From positions 1,700,501-1,764,500 of the forward strand of contig NZ_CP023747.1 in NCBI RefSeq assembly GCF_008704995.1: a stretch of 64,000 bases of DNA, in the 5' to 3' direction. The DNA comes from Streptomyces nodosus (GTDB lineage Bacteria; Actinomycetota; Actinomycetes; Streptomycetales; Streptomycetaceae). How positions within the stretch are numbered: position 1 is the first letter of the stretch; each line of letters opens with the position of its first letter. Positions 36,914 through 46,533 of the stretch are shown in pieces. The translations under genes and the position numbers were made by a program. The notes beneath the pieces were generated by a model. The model did not search any database. It saw only the letters and a list, made by a program, of their open reading frames with translations, and was not told the origin of the DNA.

Positions 36914-37678
36914 ATGGCACGGAACATCCAGTCGCTCGAACGGGCGGCCGCGATGCTGCGGCTGCTCGCGGGCGGCGAGCGGCGGCTGGGCCTGTCGGAC
37001 ATCGCCTCGTCGCTGGGCCTGGCCAAGGGCACGGCCCACGGCATACTCCGCACGCTCCAGCACGAGGGTTTCGTCGAGCAGGACGCGACCTCGGGCCGCT
37101 ATCAGCTGGGGGCCGAGCTGCTGCGCCTCGGCACCACCTATCTCGATGTGCACGAGCTGCGGGCGCGCGCCCTGGTGTGGACGGACGACCTGGCCCGCTC
37201 CAGCGGGGAGAGCGTCTATCTGGGGGTGCTGCATCAGCGGGGCGTGCTGATCGTCCACCATGTGTTCCGGCCCGACGACAGCCGGCAGGTCCTGGAGATC
37301 GGGGCGATGCAGCCGTTGCACTCCACGGCCCTGGGCAAGGTGCTGACGGCGTACGACCCGGTCGCGCACAGCGAGGTGCTGGAGACGGAGCTGAAGGCGT
37401 TCACGGACCGGACCGTCTGCGCGCAGGAAGAGTTCGAGGACGTCCTCGACCTGACGCGGGCGCGTGGCTACGCGGCCGACGTCGAGGAGACCTGGACCGG
37501 TGTCGCCTCGCTGGCCGCGCCCATTCACGACCGGCGGCGGATGCCGGTGGGCGCGGTCGGCGTCACCGGCGCCGTGGAGCGGGTGTGCCGGGACGGGGAG
37601 CTGCGCCCCGAGCTGATCGCGGCGGTCCGCGACTGCGCCCGCGCGGTGTCGCGGGACCTGGGCGCCGGGCGGTTCTGA
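36914..37678 (+). CDS. gylR: Glycerol operon regulator GylR (IclR family)
   Basis: A 254-residue IclR-family repressor, the length reported for Streptomyces GylR. The winged helix is at about residues 5-65 (LSDIASSLGLAKGTAHGIL), followed by the IclR effector domain with HSTALGKVLTA. In Streptomyces GylR represses glycerol uptake and catabolism genes until glycerol or glycerol-3-phosphate is present. The ATG at 36914 follows AGGACG. It precedes glpF by 424 bp, and similar operator motifs sit upstream of both. Confidence 0.95.
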   Translation: MARNIQSLERAAAMLRLLAGGERRLGLSDIASSLGLAKGTAHGILRTLQHEGFVEQDATSGRYQLGAELLRLGTTYLDVHELRARALVWTDDLARSSGESVYLGVLHQRGVLIVHHVFRPDDSRQVLEIGAMQPLHSTALGKVLTAYDPVAHSEVLETELKAFTDRTVCAQEEFEDVLDLTRARGYAADVEETWTGVASLAAPIHDRRRMPVGAVGVTGAVERVCRDGELRPELIAAVRDCARAVSRDLGAGRF

Positions 37679-38102
37679 CCCGGGCGATTTCGACCCGGGC
37701 GACGACCGGGACGACGCCCCCTGGAGCCGGGGCCCGCCTGCTGCATCGCGACGCAGACGCTTGGCATGCATATGGACATGGCCGTCGCGTTTGTCGAACA
37801 GCGACGTTCTCGCGCACAGCACCCACCCGATCGCGCACGGTGGACATCCTCCGCGGGCCGATGAGTCCGGACGATCAATAACGATCCCGTTTTCGATGCC
37901 GTCCCGGTGGTCAAACTCTTGACGACCCGACGAACCCGGAGCGAGACTCGCGTCCATCGGTCGGCATTGTCGAACAGCTATCGGTAAACGCGCGCTAGAG
38001 TGGCAACGCCAAGGGCCGGCACTGCTCTCACTCCCGAGGGCGCGGACCACCGGTGGGACCCGGAGGTTCCCCTTCCCCTGGACGAAGGACAAGGAGTCGC
38101 GG
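37679..38102 (+). promoter_or_regulatory. glpFKD promoter region with GylR-like operator
   Basis: No gene is seen here. TCGGCATTGTCGAACA (37961-37976) repeats the gylR palindrome with a mismatched arm. It lies just upstream of a TAGAGT -10 box (37996-38001), so bound repressor would cover the -35 position. A second half-site (TTGTCGAACAGCGACGTTC) is at 37791-37809. The leader before the glpF GTG is about 95 bases. Confidence 0.6.
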
Positions 38103-38891
38103 GTGTCCAGCTCCGACATCTTCATCGGCGAGACCATCGGTACCGCCATACTCATCCTGCTCGGCGGCGGCGTCTGCGCCGCGGTGACACTGAAGGCATC
38201 CAAGGCCCGTAACGCCGGTTGGCTCGCCATCGCGTTCGGTTGGGGCTTCGCCGTCCTCACGGCGGTCTACACCTCGGCGCCGCTCTCGGGTGCACATCTC
38301 AACCCGGCGGTGACGCTCGCGCTCGCCCTCAAGGACGGCGGCTGGAGCGATGTCCCGGTCTACTGGGGCGGACAGCTGCTCGGCGCCATGATCGGTGCGA
38401 CCCTGGTCTGGGTCGCCTACTACGGGCAGTTCCACGCCCATCTCACCGACAGTGAGATCGTCGGAGGTCCCGGCGCACAGGACACCAAGGCGGCCGAGGC
38501 CCGGGAGGCCCAGGCCGGGCCGGTGCTCGGCATCTTCTCCACCGGTCCCGAGATCCGTCACGCGGTGATGAACCTCGCCACGGAGGTCATCGGCACGGTG
38601 GTGCTGGTCCTCGCCGTGCTCACCCAGGGTCTGAACGACCAGGGCAACGGTCTCGGCACCCTGGGCGCCCTGATCACCGCGCTGGTGGTGGTGGCCGTCG
38701 GTCTGTCGCTCGGCGGCCCGACCGGCTATGCGATCAACCCCGCGCGCGACCTCGGCCCGCGCATCGTGCACGCACTGCTCCCGCTGCCCAACAAGGGCGG
38801 CTCCGACTGGAGCTACGCCTGGATACCGGTCGTCGGTCCGCTGATCGGCGGGGCGGTCGCCGCGGGCATATACAACGTCGCCTTCGCCTGA
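38103..38891 (+). CDS. glpF: Glycerol facilitator GlpF (aquaglyceroporin)
   Basis: A 262-residue membrane channel with six transmembrane segments and the two half-helix motifs HLNPAVTL and [11 protein letters not shown] that line the pore. The Asp after the second NPA (NPARD) marks it as a glycerol-conducting aquaglyceroporin. A hydrophilic insert of about 35 residues sits near the middle. It starts at GTG with AAGGAG. It is the first gene of the glycerol operon, called gylC in S. coelicolor. Confidence 0.95.
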   Translation: MSSSDIFIGETIGTAILILLGGGVCAAVTLKASKARNAGWLAIAFGWGFAVLTAVYTSAPLSGAHLNPAVTLALALKDGGWSDVPVYWGGQLLGAMIGATLVWVAYYGQFHAHLTDSEIVGGPGAQDTKAAEAREAQAGPVLGIFSTGPEIRHAVMNLATEVIGTVVLVLAVLTQGLNDQGNGLGTLGALITALVVVAVGLSLGGPTGYAINPARDLGPRIVHALLPLPNKGGSDWSYAWIPVVGPLIGGAVAAGIYNVAFA

Positions 38892-38992
38892 GAGAACGGG
38901 TCGAGAGACCCGTCCTTCCCGGCACCACCCGTCCGCACCGCGCGGCGCCGCAACCGCCCGCCCCTCGTATCCACGGAACTCCAGGAGTACTC

Positions 38993-40531
38993 GTGACCGA
39001 CGCACACACCGCCGGCCCCTTCATCGCCGCCATCGACCAGGGCACCACGTCCTCGCGCTGCATCGTCTTCGACCGAGACGGCCGTATCGTCTCCGTCGAC
39101 CAGAAGGAGCACGAGCAGATCTTCCCGAAGCCGGGCTGGGTCGAGCACGACGCCACCGAGATCTGGACCAACGTCCAGGAGGTCGTCGCCGGAGCCGTCG
39201 AGAAGGCCGGCATCACCCGGGACGACATCAAGGCCATCGGCATCACCAACCAGCGTGAGACCACGGTCCTGTGGGACAGGAACACCGGGGAGCCCGTCCA
39301 CAACGCCATCGTCTGGCAGGACACCCGTACCGACGCGCTCTGCAAGGAACTCGGCCGCAACGTCGGCCAGGACCGGTTCCGCCGCGAGACCGGGCTGCCG
39401 CTGGCCTCCTACTTCGCCGGTCCCAAGGCCCGCTGGCTGCTCGACAACGTCGAGGGCCTGCGGGAGCGCGCCGAGGCCGGGGACATCCTCTTCGGCACCA
39501 TGGACACCTGGGTCATCTGGAACCTGACCGGCGGTGTCGACGGCGGCCGGCACGTCACCGACGTCACCAACGCCTCCCGCACCCTGCTGATGAACCTGCA
39601 CACCATGGAGTGGGACGACAGGATCTGCGAGTCCGTCGGCGTCCCGAAGTCGATGCTGCCTCAGATCCGTTCCTCCGCCGAGGTGTACGGCGAGATCACC
39701 GGCGGCCGGCTCGGCGAACTGCTCGGCGGCATCCCCGTCGCCTCCGCGCTCGGTGACCAGCAGGCGGCCCTGTTCGGCCAGACCTGTTTCTCCGAGGGCG
39801 AGACCAAGTCCACCTACGGCACCGGCACCTTCATGGTGATGAACACCGGCGACAAGATCATCAACTCCTACTCGGGCCTGCTGACCACGGTCGGCTATCA
39901 GATCGGCGAGCAGAAGCCGGTCTACGCCCTGGAGGGCTCCATCGCCGTCACCGGGTCCCTGGTGCAGTGGATGCGCGACCAGATGGGCCTGATCAAGACC
40001 GCCGCCGAGATCGAGACCCTCGCGCTCACGGTCGAGGACAACGGCGGCGCCTACTTCGTGCCGGCCTTCTCCGGTCTGTTCGCCCCCTACTGGCGTTCCG
40101 ACGCCCGCGGCGTGATCGCCGGACTGACCCGGTACGTCACCAAGGCGCACCTCGCGCGTGCCGTGCTGGAGGCCACCGCCTGGCAGACCCGCGAGATCGC
40201 CGACGCCATGACCAAGGACTCGGGCGTGGAGCTGGCGACGCTCAAGGTGGACGGCGGTATGACCTCCAACAATCTGCTGATGCAGACACTCGCGGACGTC
40301 CTGGACGCGCCGGTGGTGCGCCCGATGGTCGCCGAGACCACCTGCCTCGGCGCCGCCTACGCCGCCGGTCTCGCCGTCGGCTTCTGGACCAGCACCGACG
40401 ATCTGCGCGCCAACTGGCGCCGGGCCGCCGAGTGGACCCCCCACATGGACGCGGAGACCCGCGACCGTGAGTACAAGAGCTGGCTCAAGGCCGTCGAGCG
40501 GACCATGGGCTGGATCGAGCACGAGGAGTAA
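38993..40531 (+). CDS. glpK: Glycerol kinase
   Basis: A 512-residue FGGY-family kinase that makes sn-glycerol-3-phosphate and traps the glycerol entering through GlpF. Key sequences are [16 protein letters not shown] (phosphate 1 loop), [11 protein letters not shown] and the C-terminal adenosine region [12 protein letters not shown]. The GTG at 38993 is preceded by GGAGTACTC. It is 101 bp from glpF and only 7 bp from glpD. It corresponds to gylA. Confidence 0.97.
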   Translation: MTDAHTAGPFIAAIDQGTTSSRCIVFDRDGRIVSVDQKEHEQIFPKPGWVEHDATEIWTNVQEVVAGAVEKAGITRDDIKAIGITNQRETTVLWDRNTGEPVHNAIVWQDTRTDALCKELGRNVGQDRFRRETGLPLASYFAGPKARWLLDNVEGLRERAEAGDILFGTMDTWVIWNLTGGVDGGRHVTDVTNASRTLLMNLHTMEWDDRICESVGVPKSMLPQIRSSAEVYGEITGGRLGELLGGIPVASALGDQQAALFGQTCFSEGETKSTYGTGTFMVMNTGDKIINSYSGLLTTVGYQIGEQKPVYALEGSIAVTGSLVQWMRDQMGLIKTAAEIETLALTVEDNGGAYFVPAFSGLFAPYWRSDARGVIAGLTRYVTKAHLARAVLEATAWQTREIADAMTKDSGVELATLKVDGGMTSNNLLMQTLADVLDAPVVRPMVAETTCLGAAYAAGLAVGFWTSTDDLRANWRRAAEWTPHMDAETRDREYKSWLKAVERTMGWIEHEE

Positions 40532-40538
40532 TTCAGCG

Positions 40539-42146
40539 ATGACCACCCTGCAGCATGTCCCGGCTCTCGGGACGCACCCGGCGTACGGCGCCGGCCCGAG
40601 CCGTGCCGAGACCCGGGAGCAACTGTCCAAGGCGACATACGACCTCCTGGTGATCGGCGGCGGGATCCTGGGCATCTCCACGGCCTGGCATGCCGCGCAG
40701 TCGGGCCTGCGGGTGGCCCTGGTGGACGCCGGCGACTTCGCCGGCGCCACCTCCTCCGCCTCCTCCAAGCTGCTGCACGGCGGGCTGCGCTATCTGCAGA
40801 CCGGCGCGGTGAAGCTGGTCGCGGAGAACCACTTCGAACGCCGTGCGGTCTCCCGCCAGGTGGCTCCCCATCTGGCGCATCCGCTCACCTTCTACCTCCC
40901 CGTGTACAAGGGCGGGCCGCACGGCGCGGCGAAGCTCGGGGCGGGCGTCCTCGCCTACTCCGCGCTGTCGGCGTTCGGTGACGGGGTCGGCCATCTGCTC
41001 TCGCCGGCCCGGGCGCGGCAGGACGTGCCGGAGCTGCGCACCGAGAATCTGAAGGCCGTCGCGGTGTACGGCGACGACCAGATGAACGACGCGCGGATGG
41101 CGCTGATGACGGTCCGCGCGGCCGTGGACGCGGGGGCCGTGGTCCTCAACCACGCCCGGGTCACCGGGCTGCGGTTCACCCGGGGGCGGGTCACCGGTGC
41201 CGAGGTCGAGGACGGGCTGACCGGTGACGAGTTCGGGGTGGACGCGCGGCTGGTGCTGAACGCGACCGGCCCCTGGGTCGACCATCTGCGCCGCCTCGAG
41301 GATGCCGCCGCGGCGCCGTCCATACGGCTGTCCAAGGGGGTGCATCTGGTCCTCAGGCGGACCTCTCCCTGGCGGGCGGCGCTGGCGACGCCGATCGACA
41401 AGTACCGCATCACCTTCGCCCTGCCCTGGGAGGACATGCTGCTGCTCGGCACCACCGACGAGGTGTACGAGGGCGATCCGGCCGAGGTCACGCCGGCCGA
41501 GAAGGACATCGCCCAGATCCTCGACGAGGCCGCCTTCTCCGTGCGCGACCAGCAGCTGAAGCGGGATCTGATCACCTATGCCTTCGCCGGTCTGCGGGTG
41601 CTGCCGGGTGGTCCCGGCGACACCGCGAAGGCCAAGCGGGAGACGGTGGTGACCGAGGGCAGGGGCGGGATGCTGTCCGTGGCGGGCGGCAAGTGGACCA
41701 CCTTCCGGCACATCGGCCGTACGGTGATGAAGAAGCTGGAGTCTCTGCCGGGGCGCCCGCTGGGCCAGGACTTCGAGCCGGTCTCCGCGCTGCCGAAGCG
41801 GCTGCCGCTGCCGGGCATCGCCAATCCCCGCGCGGTCGCCCACCGGCTGGTCGCCGACGGTCCGGCGCCCGGCCCGCGGATGGCGCCCGACACCGCGCGG
41901 CATCTGGCCACCCACTACGGTTCGCTGGCCTTCGACATCGCACGGCTGGCCAATGAGAACCCGGAGCTGGCCGCGCGGATCCACCCGGACGCCCCGGAGA
42001 TCCTGGCGCAGGTGGTCTATGCCCGGGACCACGAGTGGGCCGAGACCGTGGACGACGTGCTGCGGCGCCGTACCACGCTGACCGTCCGGGGGCTGGCCAC
42101 GGGCGAGGTGCGCGGCACGGTCCAGGACCTGCTCGACCGGCGGTAG
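40539..42146 (+). CDS. glpD: Glycerol-3-phosphate dehydrogenase (FAD)
   Basis: A 535-residue membrane-associated flavoenzyme that oxidises glycerol-3-phosphate to dihydroxyacetone phosphate. The FAD-binding GGGILGISTAWHAAQSG is at about residues 32-50 and LLHGGLRYLQ is the conserved substrate-side motif. The C-terminal DAO_C domain is complete. The ATG at 40539 has GAGGAG upstream, overlapping the end of glpK. It corresponds to gylB and ends before a good hairpin. Confidence 0.96.
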   Translation: MTTLQHVPALGTHPAYGAGPSRAETREQLSKATYDLLVIGGGILGISTAWHAAQSGLRVALVDAGDFAGATSSASSKLLHGGLRYLQTGAVKLVAENHFERRAVSRQVAPHLAHPLTFYLPVYKGGPHGAAKLGAGVLAYSALSAFGDGVGHLLSPARARQDVPELRTENLKAVAVYGDDQMNDARMALMTVRAAVDAGAVVLNHARVTGLRFTRGRVTGAEVEDGLTGDEFGVDARLVLNATGPWVDHLRRLEDAAAAPSIRLSKGVHLVLRRTSPWRAALATPIDKYRITFALPWEDMLLLGTTDEVYEGDPAEVTPAEKDIAQILDEAAFSVRDQQLKRDLITYAFAGLRVLPGGPGDTAKAKRETVVTEGRGGMLSVAGGKWTTFRHIGRTVMKKLESLPGRPLGQDFEPVSALPKRLPLPGIANPRAVAHRLVADGPAPGPRMAPDTARHLATHYGSLAFDIARLANENPELAARIHPDAPEILAQVVYARDHEWAETVDDVLRRRTTLTVRGLATGEVRGTVQDLLDRR

Positions 42147-42164
42147 GGACGGCGGAAGCACCGA

Positions 42165-42195
42165 GGGGGCGGCTTCGAGGAGCGGAGCCGCCCCC
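42165..42195 (+). terminator. Terminator of the glycerol operon
   Basis: GGGGGCGGCT and its complement form a perfect 10-bp stem with an 11-base loop, 18 bp after the glpD stop. Confidence 0.72.
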
Positions 42196-42387
42196 CGTCG
42201 TGCGCGCCGCCGGCGGGAGGTGTCCGACGCCCGCCGACGGCGCGCCCGGGGCGGCGACCTCGGGTGTTCGAGGGGGTCGGACGGGGCAGTCATCCGTTCA
42301 CTCCCCCGTGCAAGGGGGCTGCGGGCGACCCGGTCGCACGCCGTAAGGTTGGGACGTACGCGAGGGCACGTCGGAAGGAGGCGCTGG

Positions 42388-43362
42388 GTGATCGAGCTCG
42401 AGGGGGTACCCGAGCTGATCGACCCGGTCATGGTGGCCGCGTTCGAGGGCTGGAACGATGCCGGCGACGCCGCCTCCACCGCGGTCGCGCATCTGGACAG
42501 GGAATGGAAGGGCGAGGTGTTCGCGGCGCTGGACGCCGAGGACTACTACGACTTCCAGGTCAACCGCCCCACCGTGTTCATGGAGGCCGGGGTCCGCAGG
42601 ATCACCTGGCCCACGACCCGGCTCTCGGTGGTCCGCATCGGCGGGGACAAGCCCCGCGACCTGGTGCTGGTCCGCGGGATCGAACCGTCGATGCGCTGGC
42701 GCTCGTTCTGCAACGAGTTGCTGGGCTTCGCCCATGAACTGGGCGTGGAACTGGTGGTGATCCTCGGCGCTCTGCTCGGCGACACCCCGCACACACGTCC
42801 GGTACCCATCAGCGGGACCACGTCCGATCCGGACCTGGCCCGCCGGATGGATCTGGAGGAGACCAAGTACGAGGGCCCCACGGGCATCGTGGGGGTCCTC
42901 CAGGAGGCGTGCACGCACGCGGGCGTCCCGGCGGTCTCGCTGTGGGCGGCGGTCCCGCACTATGTGTCGCAGCCTCCGAACCCCAAGGCCACGCTGGCCC
43001 TGCTGAACCGGCTGGAGGATCTCCTCGATCTGCGGGTCCCGCTCGGTGAGCTGCCGGAGGACGCGCGCGCCTGGCAGCTCGGTGTGGACCAGCTGGCCGC
43101 CGAGGACAGCGAGGTCGCGGAGTACGTCCAGACGCTGGAGGAGGCCCGGGACACCGCCGAGCTGCCGGAGGCCTCGGGCGAGGCGATCGCCCGCGAGTTC
43201 GAACGGTATCTGCGGCGCCGGGACGTCGGTCCGCCGGGCGGTCACGCCACCGCGGACGGCGGTGACGGCGGCTCCTACCGGCGGGAGGGCCCCGGGGGCC
43301 GTACCCGCCCGCCGAAGCCGCCGCGGCCGGGCGGCGAGGACGAGGACTCCTCGGAGGACTGA
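42388..43362 (+). CDS. PAC2-family protein
   Basis: A 324-residue protein with the PAC2 fold signature: the N-terminal PVMVAAFEGWNDAGDAA, the central LVVILGALLGDTPHTRPVP and TGIVGVLQEACTHAGVP. PAC2 relatives include eukaryotic proteasome-assembly chaperones; the bacterial function is not established. The C-terminal ~50 residues are Gly/Pro/Asp-rich and disordered. The GTG at 42388 has the strong site GGAAGGAGG. It is convergent with mshC. Confidence 0.88.
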   Translation: MIELEGVPELIDPVMVAAFEGWNDAGDAASTAVAHLDREWKGEVFAALDAEDYYDFQVNRPTVFMEAGVRRITWPTTRLSVVRIGGDKPRDLVLVRGIEPSMRWRSFCNELLGFAHELGVELVVILGALLGDTPHTRPVPISGTTSDPDLARRMDLEETKYEGPTGIVGVLQEACTHAGVPAVSLWAAVPHYVSQPPNPKATLALLNRLEDLLDLRVPLGELPEDARAWQLGVDQLAAEDSEVAEYVQTLEEARDTAELPEASGEAIAREFERYLRRRDVGPPGGHATADGGDGGSYRREGPGGRTRPPKPPRPGGEDEDSSED

Positions 43363-43454
43363 CCGGGAGGACTGACCGGACCGCCGGCGCGATGGCGCCG
43401 CGGTGCGGACGGACGAGGGCGGTACGCGCGGGCGCACCGCCCTCGCTCGCGTCG

Positions 43455-43518
43455 TGTGGTTCTCGTGCTCTGTGGTTCTCGTGCTCTGTGGTTCTTGCGC
43501 TCTGTGGTTCTTGCGCCC
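43455..43518. repeat. Four tandem 16-bp repeats
   Basis: The unit TGTGGTTCTCGTGCTC occurs twice exactly and then twice as TGTGGTTCTTGCGCYC, followed by a partial copy. It is T-rich for this genome and lies in the 322-bp gap between the convergent PAC2 and mshC genes. No gene is seen in the gap. Confidence 0.9.
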
Positions 43519-43619
43519 TGTGGCCGACGGTTTCTGTCGGAGGGTCACGGGCCGGTGCTCGGCGGCGGGCACCCGTGCGGGGCCGTCGTGGTGCCTGAGC
43601 CGCTGTCATACGACGCGGC

Positions 43620-43654
43620 GGCGCCGGACGGTGGTGGTGTCACCGTCCGGCGCC
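43620..43654. terminator. Terminator hairpin between PAC2 gene and mshC
   Basis: A perfect 14-bp stem (GGCGCCGGACGGTG and its complement) with a seven-base loop, 30 bp beyond the mshC stop. It can serve both convergent genes. Confidence 0.75.
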
Positions 43655-43684
43655 GCCGTGCTGGTGCCGTGTCGAGTGGTGAGG

Positions 43685-44914
43685 TCAGAGGGCCACACCG
43701 AGCAGCGCGTCCACGGCACGCGACACCACACCGGGTGCGCCCGTGTCCGTACCGCCGCTCTCCTCCTGGAGCGTCACCCAGCGGTCGACCGCGGCGAGCG
43801 CGGCCGGTGCGTCCAGGTCGTTCGCGAGGGCGTCACGGATCTCCTCGACGAGGGCCTCGGCGGGCGGGCCGTCCGGCCGGGAGACGGCGGCGCGCCAGCG
43901 GCCCAGCCGTGCCACGGCGTCCTGGAGGACCTGATCGGTCCACTCCCAGTCGGAGCGGTAGTGGTGGGCGAGCAGCGCGAGCCGGATGGCGGCCGGATCG
44001 ACGCCGTCGTGCCGGAGCCGGGAGACGAAGACGAGATTGCCCTTGGACTTGGACATCTTCTCGCCGTGCAGCGCCACCATGCCGGCGTGGACGTACGCCT
44101 TGGCCATCGGGTACTCGCCGGTCAGCACCTGCGCGTGTGAGGCGCCCATCTCATGGTGCGGGAAGGCGAGGTCGGAGCCGCCGCCCTGCACGTCGAAGCC
44201 CATGCCCAGGTGGTCCAGGGCGATGGCCACGCACTCGATGTGCCAGCCCGGCCGGCCGCGGCCCAGCGAGCCGCCGTCCCAGCTGGGTTCGCCCTCGCGG
44301 GCGGCCATCCAGAGCATCGGGTCGAGGGGGTTCTTCTTGCCGGGGCGGTCCGGGTCGCCGCCGCGCTCGGCGGAGAGCAGCCGCATGGCGGCGGCGTCCA
44401 GGTTCGACACCCTGCCGAAGTCGGGGTCGGACTCGACGGAGAAGTAGATGTCGCCGTCGAGTTCATAGGCGGCGCCCTGGTCGCGGAGCCGCTCCACCAG
44501 CGGGACGATCCCGGGTATCGCCTCCACCGCGCCGATGTAGTGCTGCGGTGGCAGCATCCGCAGGGCGGTCATGTCCTCGCGGAAGAGGGTGGTCTCCTGC
44601 TGGGCGAGGGCGACCCAGTCGACGCCGTCGCGCTCGGCCCGCTCCAGGAGCGGATCGTCGACGTCGGTCACGTTCTGGACGTAGTGAACCTGCCGCTTGG
44701 TGTCCAGCCAGACGCGCTGGACGAGGTCGAACGCGTTGTAGGTCGCCGCGTGCCCCAGGTGGGTCGCGTCGTACGGGGTGATGCCGCAGACGTAGATACG
44801 GGCGACGGGACCGGGGTCGAGGGTGACGAGACCCCCGGTCGCGGTGTCGTGGATCCTCAGATCGCGGCCCTGACCTGGCAGGGCGGGGACCTCGGAAGCG
44901 GGCCAGGCATGCAT
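43685..44914 (-). CDS. mshC: Mycothiol synthesis ligase MshC
   Basis: A 409-residue ATP-dependent cysteine ligase, related to cysteinyl-tRNA synthetase, that joins L-cysteine to glucosaminyl-inositol in mycothiol synthesis. [20 protein letters not shown] contains the zinc Cys and the HIGH-like motif, and [11 protein letters not shown] is the KMSKS loop. The C-terminal anticodon-binding part of CysRS is replaced by a short helical domain, which separates it from true CysRS. The next genes (SCO1664-like, DUF3090, histidine phosphatase) also neighbour mshC in mycobacteria. Confidence 0.95.
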   Translation of the reverse strand: MHAWPASEVPALPGQGRDLRIHDTATGGLVTLDPGPVARIYVCGITPYDATHLGHAATYNAFDLVQRVWLDTKRQVHYVQNVTDVDDPLLERAERDGVDWVALAQQETTLFREDMTALRMLPPQHYIGAVEAIPGIVPLVERLRDQGAAYELDGDIYFSVESDPDFGRVSNLDAAAMRLLSAERGGDPDRPGKKNPLDPMLWMAAREGEPSWDGGSLGRGRPGWHIECVAIALDHLGMGFDVQGGGSDLAFPHHEMGASHAQVLTGEYPMAKAYVHAGMVALHGEKMSKSKGNLVFVSRLRHDGVDPAAIRLALLAHHYRSDWEWTDQVLQDAVARLGRWRAAVSRPDGPPAEALVEEIRDALANDLDAPAALAAVDRWVTLQEESGGTDTGAPGVVSRAVDALLGVAL

Positions 44915-45057
44915 GCCCTGAGCCTAACCGGACGGAAGTTCCGTATACGAACCGGACCGGGCCGGATGGCCGGGAAGGCCCTCTTGAGAGATGGCTGCCG
45001 ATATGCCTGCCGGACGCAGCACGCTCGAACGGGGCCCGCCTCGGTGGGCGGGGCGGG

Positions 45058-45876
45058 TCATACCGGGGGCCAGGGGATGGCCGGCCATTCCTCGGTCGGT
45101 TGCGGATGGGTGCCCGACTCCAGGAGGGCGTCGACCCGGCCGCGGGTGGCGTCGAGTTCGACGGGGGTGATCAGCGGTGCCAGCCGGGCGGCCAGGGCGC
45201 CGCCGTCGGCGAGGGCGTCCCTCAGGGCCTTGAGCACCTCGACCGCCTCCCCCGTCAGGGCGTCCCCCGCCCAGCCCCACAGCAGGGTGCGCAGCTTGTT
45301 CTCGGTGTGGAAGGTGACCCCGTGGTCGATGCCGTAGAGGTGCCCGTCGTCGGAGGGCAGCAGATGGCCGCCCTTGCGGTCGGCGTTGTTGATGACCGCG
45401 TCGAGCACGGCGAGCCGTCGCAGCCGGACGTCGTCGGCGTGCACCAGCAGGGCCGTCCTGCCGTCGCCGAGGTCGGCGGGTGCGACGGCGCGCCAGCCGT
45501 CCTCCGGTTCCTCGGCGTCCACCAGGGCGAGCAGTTCGGCTCCCGGCTGCCCCTCGATCCACAGCTGGCACATGCCCCGGCCGTACGGTCCGTCCCGCAG
45601 CACGGTGGGCGGCACCAGCCCCCAGCCGGTCGCCTCGGAGACCTCGTAGGCGGCGACCTCACGCTCGGCCAGCGTGCCGTCCGGGAAGTCCCACAGGGGC
45701 CGCTCACCGGCGATCGGCTTGTAGATGCAGGCGGCCTCCCGGCCGTCGAGGGAGATCGTGCAGTACAGCGCCGCGTTGGACGCCTCACGGATGCGTCCGA
45801 CCACGGTCAGCTCGCCGGTGGCGAGCAGTTGGGCCGTGCTCACGCTCCGCGGCGGTATCCGTTCTGGCGCGGACAT
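45058..45876 (-). CDS. SCO1664-family PI3/4-kinase-like protein
   Basis: A 272-residue protein of an actinobacterial family distantly similar to phosphatidylinositol 3/4-kinases. The kinase-like core is visible: CIYKPIAGERPLWDFPDGTLAEREVAAYEVS (Lys and Glu) and VLDAVINNADRKGGHLL...GIDHGVTFH, with the N and D of the catalytic and metal loops. The true substrate is unknown. The ATG at 45876 has a GGAAGGA ribosome site and lies inside the end of the DUF3090 gene (37-bp overlap), so the pair is translationally coupled. Confidence 0.88.
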   Translation of the reverse strand: MSAPERIPPRSVSTAQLLATGELTVVGRIREASNAALYCTISLDGREAACIYKPIAGERPLWDFPDGTLAEREVAAYEVSEATGWGLVPPTVLRDGPYGRGMCQLWIEGQPGAELLALVDAEEPEDGWRAVAPADLGDGRTALLVHADDVRLRRLAVLDAVINNADRKGGHLLPSDDGHLYGIDHGVTFHTENKLRTLLWGWAGDALTGEAVEVLKALRDALADGGALAARLAPLITPVELDATRGRVDALLESGTHPQPTEEWPAIPWPPV

Positions 45877-46430
45877 ACGTGTCCTTCCGGGTCGAGCGGG
45901 AGACTGCACAGGGGGCACGGCGGCCGCCCGGCGTTGACGACGTCGAGGGCGCGTTTGGCGAAGGCCCTGGCCTGGGCACCGGTGAGCCGGACCCGGAGCA
46001 TCGGCGGACCGTTCTCCTCGTCCTGGAGCAGCCGCTCCTCGGCCTCGGCGAGGTCCTCCTCGGACTCGGCGTCCAGTTCGACGAGGGCCTGAGCCTCGAC
46101 GATCATGCGCTGCTCCTCGCCGTCCCAGGCCAGAGCCATGGTGCCGACGCGGAACTCCTCCTCGATGGGGGCGTCCAGCGGGGCCGTGTCCGCGACCTCC
46201 GTGGGGGCCACGGCGGGCACCGCCGCGCTGCCGCCACTGCGGCGCACGACCTCGTCGAGAAGCTCGTCCATGCGTTCGGCGAGCGCCGCGACCTGGGTCT
46301 TCTCCAGGGCCACGCTGGTCACCCGGTGTCCGGCCGAGGCCTGTAGGAAGAAGGTACGGCGCCCGGGCAGCCCGACCGTGCCGGCCACGAAGCGGTCCGG
46401 GGGGTCGTAGAGGAACACCTGACGGGACAC
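45840..46430 (-). CDS. DUF3090 family protein
   Basis: A 196-residue conserved actinobacterial protein beginning SRQVFLYDPPDRFVAGTVG. The C-terminal CPLCSLPLDPEGHVC looks like a small zinc-binding site. It is always near mshC and the SCO1664-like gene in genomes I can recall, which suggests a common function. The GTG at 46428-46430 with GGAGACAGGAC upstream fits the family start better than the open frame 20 codons earlier. No enzymatic motif is recognised. Confidence 0.88.
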   Translation of the reverse strand: MSRQVFLYDPPDRFVAGTVGLPGRRTFFLQASAGHRVTSVALEKTQVAALAERMDELLDEVVRRSGGSAAVPAVAPTEVADTAPLDAPIEEEFRVGTMALAWDGEEQRMIVEAQALVELDAESEEDLAEAEERLLQDEENGPPMLRVRLTGAQARAFAKRALDVVNAGRPPCPLCSLPLDPEGHVCPRQNGYRRGA

Positions 46431-46533
46431 GTCCTGTCTCCATTGGATCGGGACCGGCCGACCGCGCCGGTCCGCGCCGGTTGCTGACAACTGCTGCGCT
46501 GGTGCGACCGCTTCACCCTACTGCGGCCGACGA

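Noticed and set aside
43685..44914. Cysteinyl-tRNA synthetase
   Set aside because: The catalytic core matches, but the tRNA-binding C-terminal domain is missing and the neighbours are those of mshC.
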